From NCBI GenBank assembly GCA_020635905.1, contig JACJYV010000009.1, forward strand, positions 1 to 64,000: DNA of 64,000 nucleotides. Reading direction: 5' to 3'. The notes under the pieces are model-generated. The model was not told the DNA's origin. It saw nothing but the letters and a program-made list of their open reading frames with translations, and searched no databases. This document shows, in pieces, positions 36,985 to 44,393 of this stretch. How positions within the stretch are numbered: position 1 is the first letter of the stretch; every line of letters starts with the position of its first letter. A program made the translations under genes and the position numbers. This DNA is from Bacteroidia bacterium (GTDB taxonomy: Bacteria; Bacteroidota; Bacteroidia; J057; JADKCL01).

Positions 36985-37623
36985 ATGCAGCGATTGTATC
37001 CCGTATTGACACACCTGATTCAGTTCAAAGCCTTGAAGCAGGTCACGGTTTTTATTCTTTTTCTTCTGGTCGCAATGCCCGGAATGCAGGCCCAGCGGGG
37101 CGGTGATGGCGGAATGCTGATTCTCAATATCCTTTATCAGGGTGAAAGATTAAAAATGATCAGCGAAGAATTGCAAACTGAGGATCGCTTGCACATGTTT
37201 ACCTGGCGTCACTATTTGCTCAATTCCAAAGGAAAGCAAAAGGGCAAAGCCCAGCCCTGGATTAAGGTGAAGAATTATGACGTGTTTGGTCCGCCTCCAC
37301 ATCTTTTCTACCTGCAGCCTCATATCCGCAAACGCAAATCCACTCCCAATCACCGCCTGATCCTTTCCGACGGAAAAGAGACCATGACCATTGATTTTAT
37401 GGGCATTATTCAGTGGAATCCGGTGGGGATTTATGAGAAAATGAATGAGATCATTTTCAAACCCGGCCACTATATCTTGTATCGAAACCTTCCCCCCCAA
37501 ATTCCCGCCGGAGAACCAGGTTGGATTCTGCGCAAACAACTCTCCGAAGCCCGCGAAGCCGGCATCAACCAACCCACCGATGAGGTCCTGATCAAATGGG
37601 GGCAATTGGTGGTGAAACCGTGA
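36985..37623 (+). CDS. secreted basic protein of unknown function
   Basis: Encodes 212 aa with a signal peptide after a long basic n-region (ALKQVTVFILFLLVAMPGMQAQ, residues ~16-37). The mature protein is rich in Lys/Arg and aromatic residues (WRHYLLNSKGKQKGKAQPW; PHIRKRKSTPNHR) and probably forms a beta-rich domain (LILSDGKETMTIDFMGIIQWNPVGIYEKM). Not recognised. It is the last gene of the 35302-37623 run. An 18-bp perfect palindrome (37633-37650) and a 113-bp tandem duplication follow. Confidence 0.65.
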   Translation: MQRLYPVLTHLIQFKALKQVTVFILFLLVAMPGMQAQRGGDGGMLILNILYQGERLKMISEELQTEDRLHMFTWRHYLLNSKGKQKGKAQPWIKVKNYDVFGPPPHLFYLQPHIRKRKSTPNHRLILSDGKETMTIDFMGIIQWNPVGIYEKMNEIIFKPGHYILYRNLPPQIPAGEPGWILRKQLSEAREAGINQPTDEVLIKWGQLVVKP

Positions 37624-37632
37624 ACGGTTTGC

Positions 37633-37650
37633 TCCCGATAATTATCGGGA
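37633..37650. repeat. perfect 18-bp palindrome
   Basis: TCCCGATAATTATCGGGA lies 10 bp after the stop of the preceding gene. It has no loop or T run, so it is more likely a protein site or part of a dispersed repeat than a classic terminator. Confidence 0.7.
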
Positions 37651-37687
37651 TTACGGTTTACGGTTTGGACTGTCCATTATTTACTCC

Positions 37688-37913
37688 ATGAACCCCTGTC
37701 CGGATTTGGAAGGGTTGGGTTAAAACCCAACCCTATTGAAAACAAACAATTGATTCCATCATATATTCAATTGTGGCGGGTTTTAACCCGCCACCTCTCA
37801 ATGAACCCCTGTCCGGATTTGCAGGGTTGGGTTAAAACCCAACCCTATTGAAAACAACCAATTGATTCCATCATATATTCAATTGTGGTGGGTTTTAACC
37901 CTCCACCTAAATA
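37688..37913. repeat. 113-bp tandem duplication with two internal palindromes per copy
   Basis: Copies begin at 37688 and 37801 with ATGAACCCCTGTCCGGATTT. Each contains GGGTTGGGTTAAAACCCAAC plus CC (a 22-bp palindrome) and, about 60 bp later, a second stem (GGCGGGTTTTAACCCGCC in copy 1, one arm altered in copy 2). The AATTG...CAATT segment between them could also pair. No coding frame. It fills the gap between convergent genes. Confidence 0.88.
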
Positions 37914-37925
37914 GTCCAGATGGTT

Positions 37926-38888
37926 TCAGATCCCCCCCGCGCTCATGACCCGCAATTCTTCCACAATCGCTTTGGCCAATAAGAGATCAATCTGGCGGCT
38001 GCTTTCGGCGATTTGCTGGCGGAAGCGGGCATCGGGGAACTCCGGCACGGGACGGGTCCAGGTGGTTTCGGCCCTTTGGAGAATGTCGTCGCGTTGGGCT
38101 TCGGGGAGCAGACTCAGAGCGGTGACCGCATCCCCGAAGCGGCGGGTGCCGCGGAGGTCACGGGCCCTTTCCATTACTTCCATAGAAGTCTGAATTTCGC
38201 GGAACCGATCACGGGCCATGGGGGGATCATTTTCAAACTCGAAGAAGGGGAAAGTTTCTTCCTGGGTCTGGATAATCAGGTTTTTGACCACTCTTTCCGG
38301 GTCAAAAAAGACGGGTTGAAAGCGTTCCCTGAGTAATTCTCCCTCCACCCCTGAAAATTCCAGCAGGTCGGTAGCGGTGAATTTGCCCGCCCGGATTTGC
38401 CGGCCAATGAAATCCTGGTAGGCCATGCGGGTCGACTCAAGCTCTTCGGCCAGGTGCTGCACTGCAAAAAATTCGTGCTCGGGATAAGGAATGGCAGGAG
38501 CATATTCGCCTGTGACCTCATTGAGACGGTGTTCCAGGTTGTTCATTTTATGAAAAGCCTCCTCCACCACAAACGCCCCGGCCAGCAGGAGGGAGGCGGC
38601 CACCATCCAGGGCAGGGCCTTTTTGATCCAGCCAAAAATGGGACGGTTGCGGCCAGGGGACCGTGGATGCTGGATTTTGGAATCAAAGAAAGCCTGGTCG
38701 TGGGGGAGGGAATGGGGATTTTGCATGGATTTGGATTGAAGGTTTTGTAAAATTTCGTGGGCAACTTCGTCCGGGTCAAGGCCGGCTTCAAAAAGCCGGT
38801 GATTGGCCTGCTCGGGACTCAGGGCATCGGGAATGCCACGGGCGAGTTCGGTGAAAAAATCGGGAGTTTTATGAGAATGATGTTTCAT
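37926..38888 (-). CDS. anti-sigma-factor-like single-pass membrane protein
   Basis: Encodes 320 aa. A cytoplasmic-looking N-terminus (~1-85) precedes one membrane helix (ALPWMVAASLLLAGAFVVEEAF, ~90-111), and a mainly helical C-terminal domain follows (~115-320) with an FFEFENDPP segment. Membrane topology, size and position 6 bp downstream of a divergent sigma-like gene suggest an anti-sigma factor, although no standard anti-sigma motif (such as a zinc HxxxCxxC site) is visible. The C-terminal domain could sense a periplasmic signal. Function is inferred from context only. Confidence 0.6.
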   Translation of the reverse strand: MKHHSHKTPDFFTELARGIPDALSPEQANHRLFEAGLDPDEVAHEILQNLQSKSMQNPHSLPHDQAFFDSKIQHPRSPGRNRPIFGWIKKALPWMVAASLLLAGAFVVEEAFHKMNNLEHRLNEVTGEYAPAIPYPEHEFFAVQHLAEELESTRMAYQDFIGRQIRAGKFTATDLLEFSGVEGELLRERFQPVFFDPERVVKNLIIQTQEETFPFFEFENDPPMARDRFREIQTSMEVMERARDLRGTRRFGDAVTALSLLPEAQRDDILQRAETTWTRPVPEFPDARFRQQIAESSRQIDLLLAKAIVEELRVMSAGGI

Positions 38889-38894
38889 GTTGAT

Positions 38895-39425
38895 TTAGCT
38901 TCTGCAGACCCCGATGGCCTGCCATACCTTTTCCTTTAAAAGGCTTTTTTGGTAATGAAATTGATTGAGATTGGTGAAAACACCTTCATGGATCAGCTTT
39001 TCGGCCAGATCAGCGCTGCTCATGTGGTCAAACCACAACCCATGAAAGATTTCCCATTGCCGGGAATCTTCCTGAAGGGCCTGTCTGAGTTGGTTGACAA
39101 TACAATCATTCACTTCGAGTCCTTCCCAGAGTTCGTGACCGCCTGCAACACTCAAGCCGCGGGCCAGATCCTGACTGACCGGCTGAAAGCGGGATGCCCG
39201 TCGAAGATGGTCCAGGCAAAGGAATTTCAGTTTCCAAAACAAAATTCCCTCTGTTTCTGGGTTGGGACCTGCAGAATTATGCTCATACCACCACAAAAGT
39301 GCACCGGAAGCACAATCCATTGCGCTCTGGTTCTTTTCCTGTCCCTCTGAGCCCGGCAATTCAGCCAGGGCCCGCGCTACCAGACGGCGGCAAAGCTGGC
39401 TCAGATAGGAATTATGTTCAGTCAT
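38895..39425 (-). CDS. divergent ECF sigma-factor-like protein
   Basis: Encodes 176 aa from the ATG at 39425 (MTEHNSYLSQL); earlier in-frame starts add up to 13 residues. FWKLKFLCLDHLRRASRF resembles ECF region 2.3-2.4 (the usual ...A-x-x-x-x-DxLRRxxR). QALQEDSRQWEIFHGLWFDHMSSADLAEKLI followed by FHYQKSLLKEKV resembles region 4.2 with an extended loop. Conservation is weak, so it might be an inactive paralogue. It is paired with a membrane protein gene 6 bp downstream. Array 2 begins about 160 bp upstream of the start, so the arrangement may tie array and promoter together. Confidence 0.5.
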   Translation of the reverse strand: MTEHNSYLSQLCRRLVARALAELPGSEGQEKNQSAMDCASGALLWWYEHNSAGPNPETEGILFWKLKFLCLDHLRRASRFQPVSQDLARGLSVAGGHELWEGLEVNDCIVNQLRQALQEDSRQWEIFHGLWFDHMSSADLAEKLIHEGVFTNLNQFHYQKSLLKEKVWQAIGVCRS

Positions 39426-39586
39426 GCTGTTCCCCTTTTCGATCATGATCATGGATGCCTGCATGAAAGTATATCGCAGGAGAATCCGTTTTTTTGAAAT
39501 TAAGGAGAAAAAAAGTTTTTCGGTTGGTGGTTTGGAGTTTGGGGGTGTGGATTAGAAGCAGGCGGCCCTGGGTTCGGTTCAGCTCT

Positions 39587-40368
39587 GACCACGATCTGAA
39601 GTAGGTTAACCCAGTTCTGAAGTAGGTCAACCTCGATCTGAGGTAGGTTGACCTCGATCAGAGCTAGGTCAACCTCGATCGGAGCTAGGTACTACCTCGA
39701 TCAAAGGTAGGTTAACCTCGATCAGAGCTAGGTCAACCTCGATCAGAGCTAGGTCAACCTCGATCCAAGGTAGGTCAACCTCGATCGGAGCTAGGTACCA
39801 CCTTGATCAGAGGTAGGTCAACCTCGATCGGAGCTAGGTACCACCTCGATCAGAGGTAGGTCAACCTCGATCGGAGCTAGGTACTACCTCGATCCGAGGT
39901 AGGTCAACCTCGATCGGAGCTAGGTACCACCTCGATCAGAGGTAGGTCAACCTCGATCGGAGCTAGGTACTACCTCGATCAGAGGTAGGTCAACCTCGAT
40001 CGGAGCTAGGTATTACCTCGATCTGAGGTAGGTCAACCTCGATCGGAGCTAGGTATTACCTCGATCTGAGGTAGGTCAACCTCGATTGGAGGTAGGTTGA
40101 CCTCGATCCGAGGTAGGTCAACCTCGATCGGAGCTAGGTACTACCTCGATCCGAGGTAGGTTAACCTCGATCAGAGCTAGGTGCTACCTCGGTCAGAGCT
40201 AGGTACCACCTCGATCTGAGGTAGGTCAACCTCGATCGGAGCTAGGTCAACCTCGATCGGAGCTAGGTACCACCTCGATCGGAGCTAGGTCAACCTCGAT
40301 CAGAGGTAGGTCAACCTCGATCGGAGCTAGGTCAACCTCGATCAGAGGTAGGTCAACCTCGATCAGGG
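39587..40368. repeat. tandem repeat array 2, 21/22-bp period, about 36 units
   Basis: About 36 complete units plus a partial one. The 21-bp unit is CAACCTCGATCGGAGCTAGG+T. A 22-bp variant begins ACCACC, ACTACC or ATTACC in place of CAACC. In the centre (about 39772-40150) the two alternate, giving a ~43-bp higher-order repeat: units ending GAGCTAGGT are mostly followed by the 22-bp form, and that form ends GAGGTAGGT. Each unit can pair ACCTC with GAGGT around GATC. The second unit from the left (TAACCCAGTTCTGAAGTAGG+T) carries the AACCCAG of array 1. There are no unique spacers, so it is not CRISPR. Confidence 0.95.
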
Positions 40369-40754
40369 CGGGAGTATTCGAAACTGTTCAAATAACTGTG
40401 TCATTGGCATTTACCGAGTCCTCACCAGCGCAAAAGGTCTTTGCCCGGCTGCTGATGAACAGGGAGCGGGTAGTCATAAAGTTGTTTTGTCTGGCAGTTA
40501 AAAAGTGGCGATCGATTCATGGAAGAAGTAATAAGATCACCCGGAATTTCACCCCAAATCCTCAAAATATTTTTCCCTCCCGATGACCGCTTATTTCCGC
40601 AGGGGTACCACTCATGTCTCTACGGGTACCACTCGTAAACTGGTGATTGACTTCTCTTGCATCCGGTTGCATCTTGGCTAAATACTTTTAGTTCTTTTTA
40701 GCCTGAATACAGAGGCTTGTTTTCAATCTTTTTAAACAATCTAATTTTTTTACC
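40369..40754. other. region between array 2 and next gene, with a spaced pair of GGGTACCACTC
   Basis: No gene is supported; a 62-codon frame near 40400 has poor composition. GGGTACCACTC occurs at 40603-40613 and 40624-40634, exactly 21 bp apart, and resembles the GGTACCACCTC of array 2. TACTTTTA at 40683-40690 is a near match to the -7 promoter consensus of this phylum, about 65 bp before the next start. Confidence 0.5.
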
Positions 40755-41276
40755 GTGATTCAAAATTTCAAAACTTACAAAACCTCCATCAAGGATTCAA
40801 CCATCAAAGACATGTGTGATTCTGTGGAAATGACAAAAGTATCAGTCCCGAACCCGGTTCAGTTGACCCCAATTGACAGAAGGTCCATTCCCAACGTAAG
40901 CGATAGCCGGATGGCCTTTGCTATTAAAGCTGAAGATTACACCCATCAGTTTCCATCTGTGATTTCGGAGGTCATGCGTATTCCGGAAGCAGCTGACAAC
41001 CTGAAAGGCTTTATGGGTTTGGAAAAGGTAATTCGCCGTACTGAAGTCATGCTCGAAATCCTGAAAGACACCTCCATGGTGGCTTCAGCCGCGGCTTTCC
41101 ATTCTTACAGGTGCTTTTATGACGCATTGGTTGCAGCAGCCGAAGCCGGTCTGCCCGGTGCCGATGAGGCCGCCGCCGATCTGGGCAAGCTTTACCGCAA
41201 GGCCACGGGTGGCAAATCCTTAAAAGATCAGGACACCGTGGTTGACAACGGCAGTTCCGATCAGGATGCCGCCTGA
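40755..41276 (+). CDS. small, mostly helical protein of unknown function
   Basis: Encodes 173 aa from GTG at 40755; an ATG at 40812 (MCDSVEMTKV) would shorten it by 19 residues, and I cannot decide between them. No signal peptide or membrane helix. The central part has RRSIPNVSDSRMAFAIKAED and YTHQFPSVISEVMRIPEAAD; a long helical stretch (~90-150) is Ala-rich (ALVAAAEAGLPGADEAAADL). The tail is acidic and polar. I do not recognise it. It lies alone between array 2 and a strong terminator, so it is probably an independent transcript. Confidence 0.68.
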   Translation: MIQNFKTYKTSIKDSTIKDMCDSVEMTKVSVPNPVQLTPIDRRSIPNVSDSRMAFAIKAEDYTHQFPSVISEVMRIPEAADNLKGFMGLEKVIRRTEVMLEILKDTSMVASAAAFHSYRCFYDALVAAAEAGLPGADEAAADLGKLYRKATGGKSLKDQDTVVDNGSSDQDAA

Positions 41277-41289
41277 GGGTATTGATGGC

Positions 41290-41311
41290 AAACTGGACGG
41301 TCGTCCAGTTT
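41290..41311. repeat. inverted repeat after the helical-protein gene
   Basis: AAACTGGAC-GGTC-GTCCAGTTT, 9-bp arms, 14 bp after the stop. It may act with the terminator that follows. Confidence 0.7.
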
Positions 41312-41332
41312 TATCAGGCCCCTGATGATCAG

Positions 41333-41368
41333 ACTCCCCTGCCGCGATTGTGGTGGGGGAGTTTTTTT
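41333..41368 (+). terminator. rho-independent terminator
   Basis: ACTCCCC ... GGGGAGT stem, partly extended inward, followed by seven T residues. It ends the 40755-41276 transcript. Confidence 0.85.
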
Positions 41369-41473
41369 ATAAGTTGGATAGAGGAATTGCCAAAGAGCAA
41401 TTTACTTTTAACCCATCAACTTTTCCCGGTTACCCAAAATGCTTAGCCATTCAAACCAATATCCACCCAATAA

Positions 41474-42901
41474 ATGCGAAAATGGTACATAATTATTCTG
41501 ATTTTTCTCTCCACCAACCTGAAGATCTTTTCCCAAACCCGGATCTGGACTTTCACGCTGGAGTCTGAACCCGATTATCCTGTTCAGGTGGTATTCCATG
41601 ATGGCCATGAAGTGTTTCCCGACAACCTGGGTCAGGGGGCTCAGGTAAAGTCATTTTCCTGGACAGACAACTTATGGGGCTATGATTCTGTCTTCGTAGC
41701 AAATATGTGTGAGGAGGATTTCCTGAAAGCCCTGGCTACCTGGGATAACCTCGAATCCCTGTACCTGAAGGACGTTCCTCTGACCAAACTTCCCGACAAT
41801 CTGCATCGATTCAAAGAGTTAAAGGAAATCACTTTGATTGATCCCCGGCTAAAAGAGTTCCCCGCTCATTTACCCAACCTGAAAAAACTTACCATACTTT
41901 GTAATTCGGGACCAATCCCCCCCATGGTTCCTCCCAAACTTCCTCCATTGCACAACCTCGAAGAATTAAGCATCGGTGTTTTTAACGGACCTATCCCGGT
42001 CAAATCATTTTTGCCCAATCTCAAAAGGTTTGAAAATCTTCGAAGCATGTGCATCCGTATGGGTAACGACCCGGAGGACAGGGAAGCCTTTTTCCAAATC
42101 ATTCCTTTGCTAAAACCCCTGAAAAGGTTGGAAAAACTAACCCTTGATTTCCCGGTCGACGAAGAAATCCTGGCTGCGGTGGTACCTTTGCTTCAGGGCA
42201 AGGAGTTGGAGATCACAGACCTGTATTTGCCCCCTCATGAAGTGCCCAGGTTGAAGGGATTGTCTGCTTTGACCATCTACAACAGCATCCAGTATTTCGG
42301 AGAAAATCGGGAAGCCTTTTGGCAGGAGTTGGGTAAGTTGCATTTTGATCGGTTTTCTCTGGGTGATTTCCCATGTTATACCTGCATTGATTACCTTAAG
42401 AAAGTGGAAAACCTTCATTTACACCTTAAGCCAAGAAATGGATTGATGTTCCATTTGGCTGATTTTCCTGGATTAAAGTCCCTGCGCTATGATGCGAACA
42501 GTGAAGGTTACCTCTCAAATCTTCCCGTGCTCAACAATGTGGAGAGCGTGGAGCACCTGGGCTGGTGGAGGGGGACTCATTATTGGAAGGATGTGTGGGA
42601 CACCCTGGCCAGATACCCCAATTTGAGAGAGTTGACCATTGATGTCAAGGCTTTCAAGTATATTCCCCCTGTGGTGCGGGAGGGCGATTTCCCTAAACTT
42701 GAACAAATCAAGGTGGAGGGATGGTCTGAAAATCAGGAGACGATGGAGCATTTTGTGCAATACCTGAACCCGATAGCGGAAAAGCTTCCAAAGGTGAAGT
42801 TTCTGTATTACGAAGGGGGCTGGGGGCCGGTCAAATATGATGAATTGAAAGAAAAACCAGGAGGGGAGAGTAAGATTTGGATAAAATGGCGCTCACCGTG
42901 A
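41474..42901 (+). CDS. secreted leucine-rich-repeat protein
   Basis: Encodes 475 aa with a signal peptide (MRKWYIIILIFLSTNLKIFSQ). From about residue 80 onward, LRR-type units of ~23 residues follow one another with irregular spacing: LESLYLKDVPLTKLPDNL, LKEITLIDPRLKEFPAHL, LKKLTILCNSGPIPP, LRSMCIRMGNDPEDRE, LEKLTLDFPVDEE, LSALTIYNSIQ and LRELTIDVKAFKYIPP. The N-terminal ~75 residues are a separate small domain. No T9SS sorting domain is seen. A protein-protein interaction role outside the cytoplasm is inferred. The next genes start about 150 bp later. Confidence 0.83.
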   Translation: MRKWYIIILIFLSTNLKIFSQTRIWTFTLESEPDYPVQVVFHDGHEVFPDNLGQGAQVKSFSWTDNLWGYDSVFVANMCEEDFLKALATWDNLESLYLKDVPLTKLPDNLHRFKELKEITLIDPRLKEFPAHLPNLKKLTILCNSGPIPPMVPPKLPPLHNLEELSIGVFNGPIPVKSFLPNLKRFENLRSMCIRMGNDPEDREAFFQIIPLLKPLKRLEKLTLDFPVDEEILAAVVPLLQGKELEITDLYLPPHEVPRLKGLSALTIYNSIQYFGENREAFWQELGKLHFDRFSLGDFPCYTCIDYLKKVENLHLHLKPRNGLMFHLADFPGLKSLRYDANSEGYLSNLPVLNNVESVEHLGWWRGTHYWKDVWDTLARYPNLRELTIDVKAFKYIPPVVREGDFPKLEQIKVEGWSENQETMEHFVQYLNPIAEKLPKVKFLYYEGGWGPVKYDELKEKPGGESKIWIKWRSP

Positions 42902-43050
42902 CCCAAAACATTGAATTTTACCGATACGAGGTGAAGTTTAAATTGTACAAAGAAAAATGAGAAGAAAAAAAAGATGATTTTAGGGTAGGATATTTCTTTT
43001 TGAACTGAATTCGTTTCAATTTCAACTGAATTGAAATAAAAATCCATAAA

Positions 43051-43236
43051 ATGAGAAGAACTCTACCCCTGATCGTTATTATAATCGGCTTACCCATTTT
43101 GTTTCCCCTGATCAACCCATCCATGGAATTGGGTTCGGAAGGGCTTGTAATGGGGCTCTGGGGTACCTATCTTTCCCCGTTGACGCTCTTTGGTTACCTG
43201 ATTTACCAACTGTTCAGGAAGGAGGCAGGAAGATGA
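43051..43236 (+). CDS. small two-helix membrane protein
   Basis: Encodes 61 aa with two hydrophobic helices (LPLIVIIIGLPILFPLI and GLWGTYLSPLTLFGYLIYQLF) and a basic C-terminal tail (RKEAGR). It overlaps the following gene by 4 bp (ATGA), which supports it as a real, translationally coupled gene despite its size. Not a family I can name. It may be a membrane partner for the GyrI-like protein. Confidence 0.6.
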   Translation: MRRTLPLIVIIIGLPILFPLINPSMELGSEGLVMGLWGTYLSPLTLFGYLIYQLFRKEAGR

Positions 43237-43763
43237 AATCCTATCCCTTCACCAATCTCCAACCCCGGCTCGTCACCCTCGAAGAGAAAAAACTGATCGG
43301 CCTGAGCCGCCGCATGTCCTTTCAGGACAATCAGACCGGAGCCCTTTGGCGGTCCTTCATGCCCCGTCGCCAGGAGATTGTCCACCGCGCCTCAACCGAC
43401 CTGATCTCTATGCAGATTTACGATCAAATGCCCGATTTCAACCGCTTTGATCCTGCCCGTACCTTTACCAAGTGGGCTGCTGCCGAGGTCACCGATTTTG
43501 AAATTGTGCCCGAAGGGATGGAGACATTTATTCTCCCAGGTGGACTTTACGCGGTCTTTCCCTACCAGGGACCTGCCAGCGGCGGCCCGCAAATCTTTGG
43601 CTACATTTACGGAAGCTGGATGCCCGCCTCAGGCTACGTGTCCGACCACCGTCCTCAGTTTGAGGTTTTGGGAGCCGGGTACAAGGGTGAAGCCCCCGAT
43701 TCGGAAGAAGAGATTTGGATTCCGGTGCGAAAAAGGGGAGATCAACAGGCAATGATAAACTAA
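43233..43763 (+). CDS. GyrI-like / effector-binding-domain protein
   Basis: Encodes 176 aa. The opening PRLVTLEEKKLIGLSRRMSF, a central ISMQIYDQMPDFNRFDP, and the second repeat FTKWAAAEVTDFEIVPEGMETFILPGGLYAVFPYQGP followed by GYIYGSWMPASGY fit the SHS2-based GyrI/BmrR-C effector-binding fold. Stand-alone members bind small cationic or hydrophobic ligands; E. coli GyrI (SbmC) inhibits gyrase. No DNA-binding domain is attached and no signal peptide is present. Its start overlaps the small membrane protein gene. Confidence 0.87.
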   Translation: MKSYPFTNLQPRLVTLEEKKLIGLSRRMSFQDNQTGALWRSFMPRRQEIVHRASTDLISMQIYDQMPDFNRFDPARTFTKWAAAEVTDFEIVPEGMETFILPGGLYAVFPYQGPASGGPQIFGYIYGSWMPASGYVSDHRPQFEVLGAGYKGEAPDSEEEIWIPVRKRGDQQAMIN

Positions 43764-43859
43764 CGAAAGTCAAGTTATTATTTACGTTCAGGGGTGACTG
43801 CGGCTTGTAAATTGGACCAGAATGCTCCATATTTGACCTCAATCTGATTACTTAATATT

Positions 43860-43946
43860 AATTGCGACAAACCTCGCCGGGAGCCTGGCTGCGAGCGCGT
43901 CTTCCACATCACCAACGACCACTACGCCCAGGCCGACAGCATCTGA
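43860..43946 (+). pseudogene. 28-codon 3' remnant of a lipoprotein paralogue
   Basis: The frame 43860-43946 reads NCDKPRREPGCERVFHIT then NDHYAQADSI and a stop. It aligns without gaps to the last 28 residues of the intact lipoprotein gene downstream (NCEKDRKQISCDRTFHIT then NSHYAQADSI). Similarity stops sharply at 43860, with unrelated sequence upstream. This is the tail of a tandem duplicate whose 5' part was deleted. Confidence 0.85.
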
Positions 43947-43972
43947 TCACAAACCACCATAGCAACACGATA

Positions 43973-44389
43973 ATGAAAACATTAACCCTTATTTCCGCCC
44001 TTATAATTCTCCTGGCCAGGGCATGTTGTCCAACCCCTTACCACGACGAAAGATTTTATATTCAGAATGATTCTGATTACCCTGTTGTGATAAAATCCTG
44101 GGATCAGGGTAGCATCATTTTTGAAGCGACCCTGAACCACGGCGATTCCGTGGGGGTGGCAGCATACGATTTCAGCAGCATCTGGTTGGATGACCTGCTT
44201 ATCATCAGTTATTCGAACGTAGATTCAAACGTGGTGGTTTTCGATCAGGTCAAACGATGGAATAATGAAGTTGTGGGACAGGCCACCTTATATAAAGCAA
44301 CCAATTGCGAAAAAGACCGCAAGCAAATTTCTTGTGACAGGACGTTTCACATCACAAATTCCCACTACGCCCAGGCCGACAGCATTTGA
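43973..44389 (+). CDS. small lipoprotein-like secreted protein
   Basis: Encodes 138 aa from the ATG at 43973, with a short signal (MKTLTLISALIILLARACC) whose cysteines at 18-19 could be lipidated (weak lipobox LARAC). The mature domain is probably a beta sandwich (FYIQNDSDYPVVIKSWDQG, FEATLNHGDSVGVAAYDF). Its C-terminal 28 codons are duplicated upstream in the remnant at 43860-43946, evidence of an earlier tandem pair. Function is unknown. It ends 4 bp before the convergent selD stop. Confidence 0.72.
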   Translation: MKTLTLISALIILLARACCPTPYHDERFYIQNDSDYPVVIKSWDQGSIIFEATLNHGDSVGVAAYDFSSIWLDDLLIISYSNVDSNVVVFDQVKRWNNEVVGQATLYKATNCEKDRKQISCDRTFHITNSHYAQADSI

Positions 44390-44393
44390 CCCC

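Noticed and set aside
39587..40368. CRISPR array
   Set aside because: Units are 21-22 bp and contiguous; no unique spacers of ~30 bp separate the repeats, and no cas genes are near.
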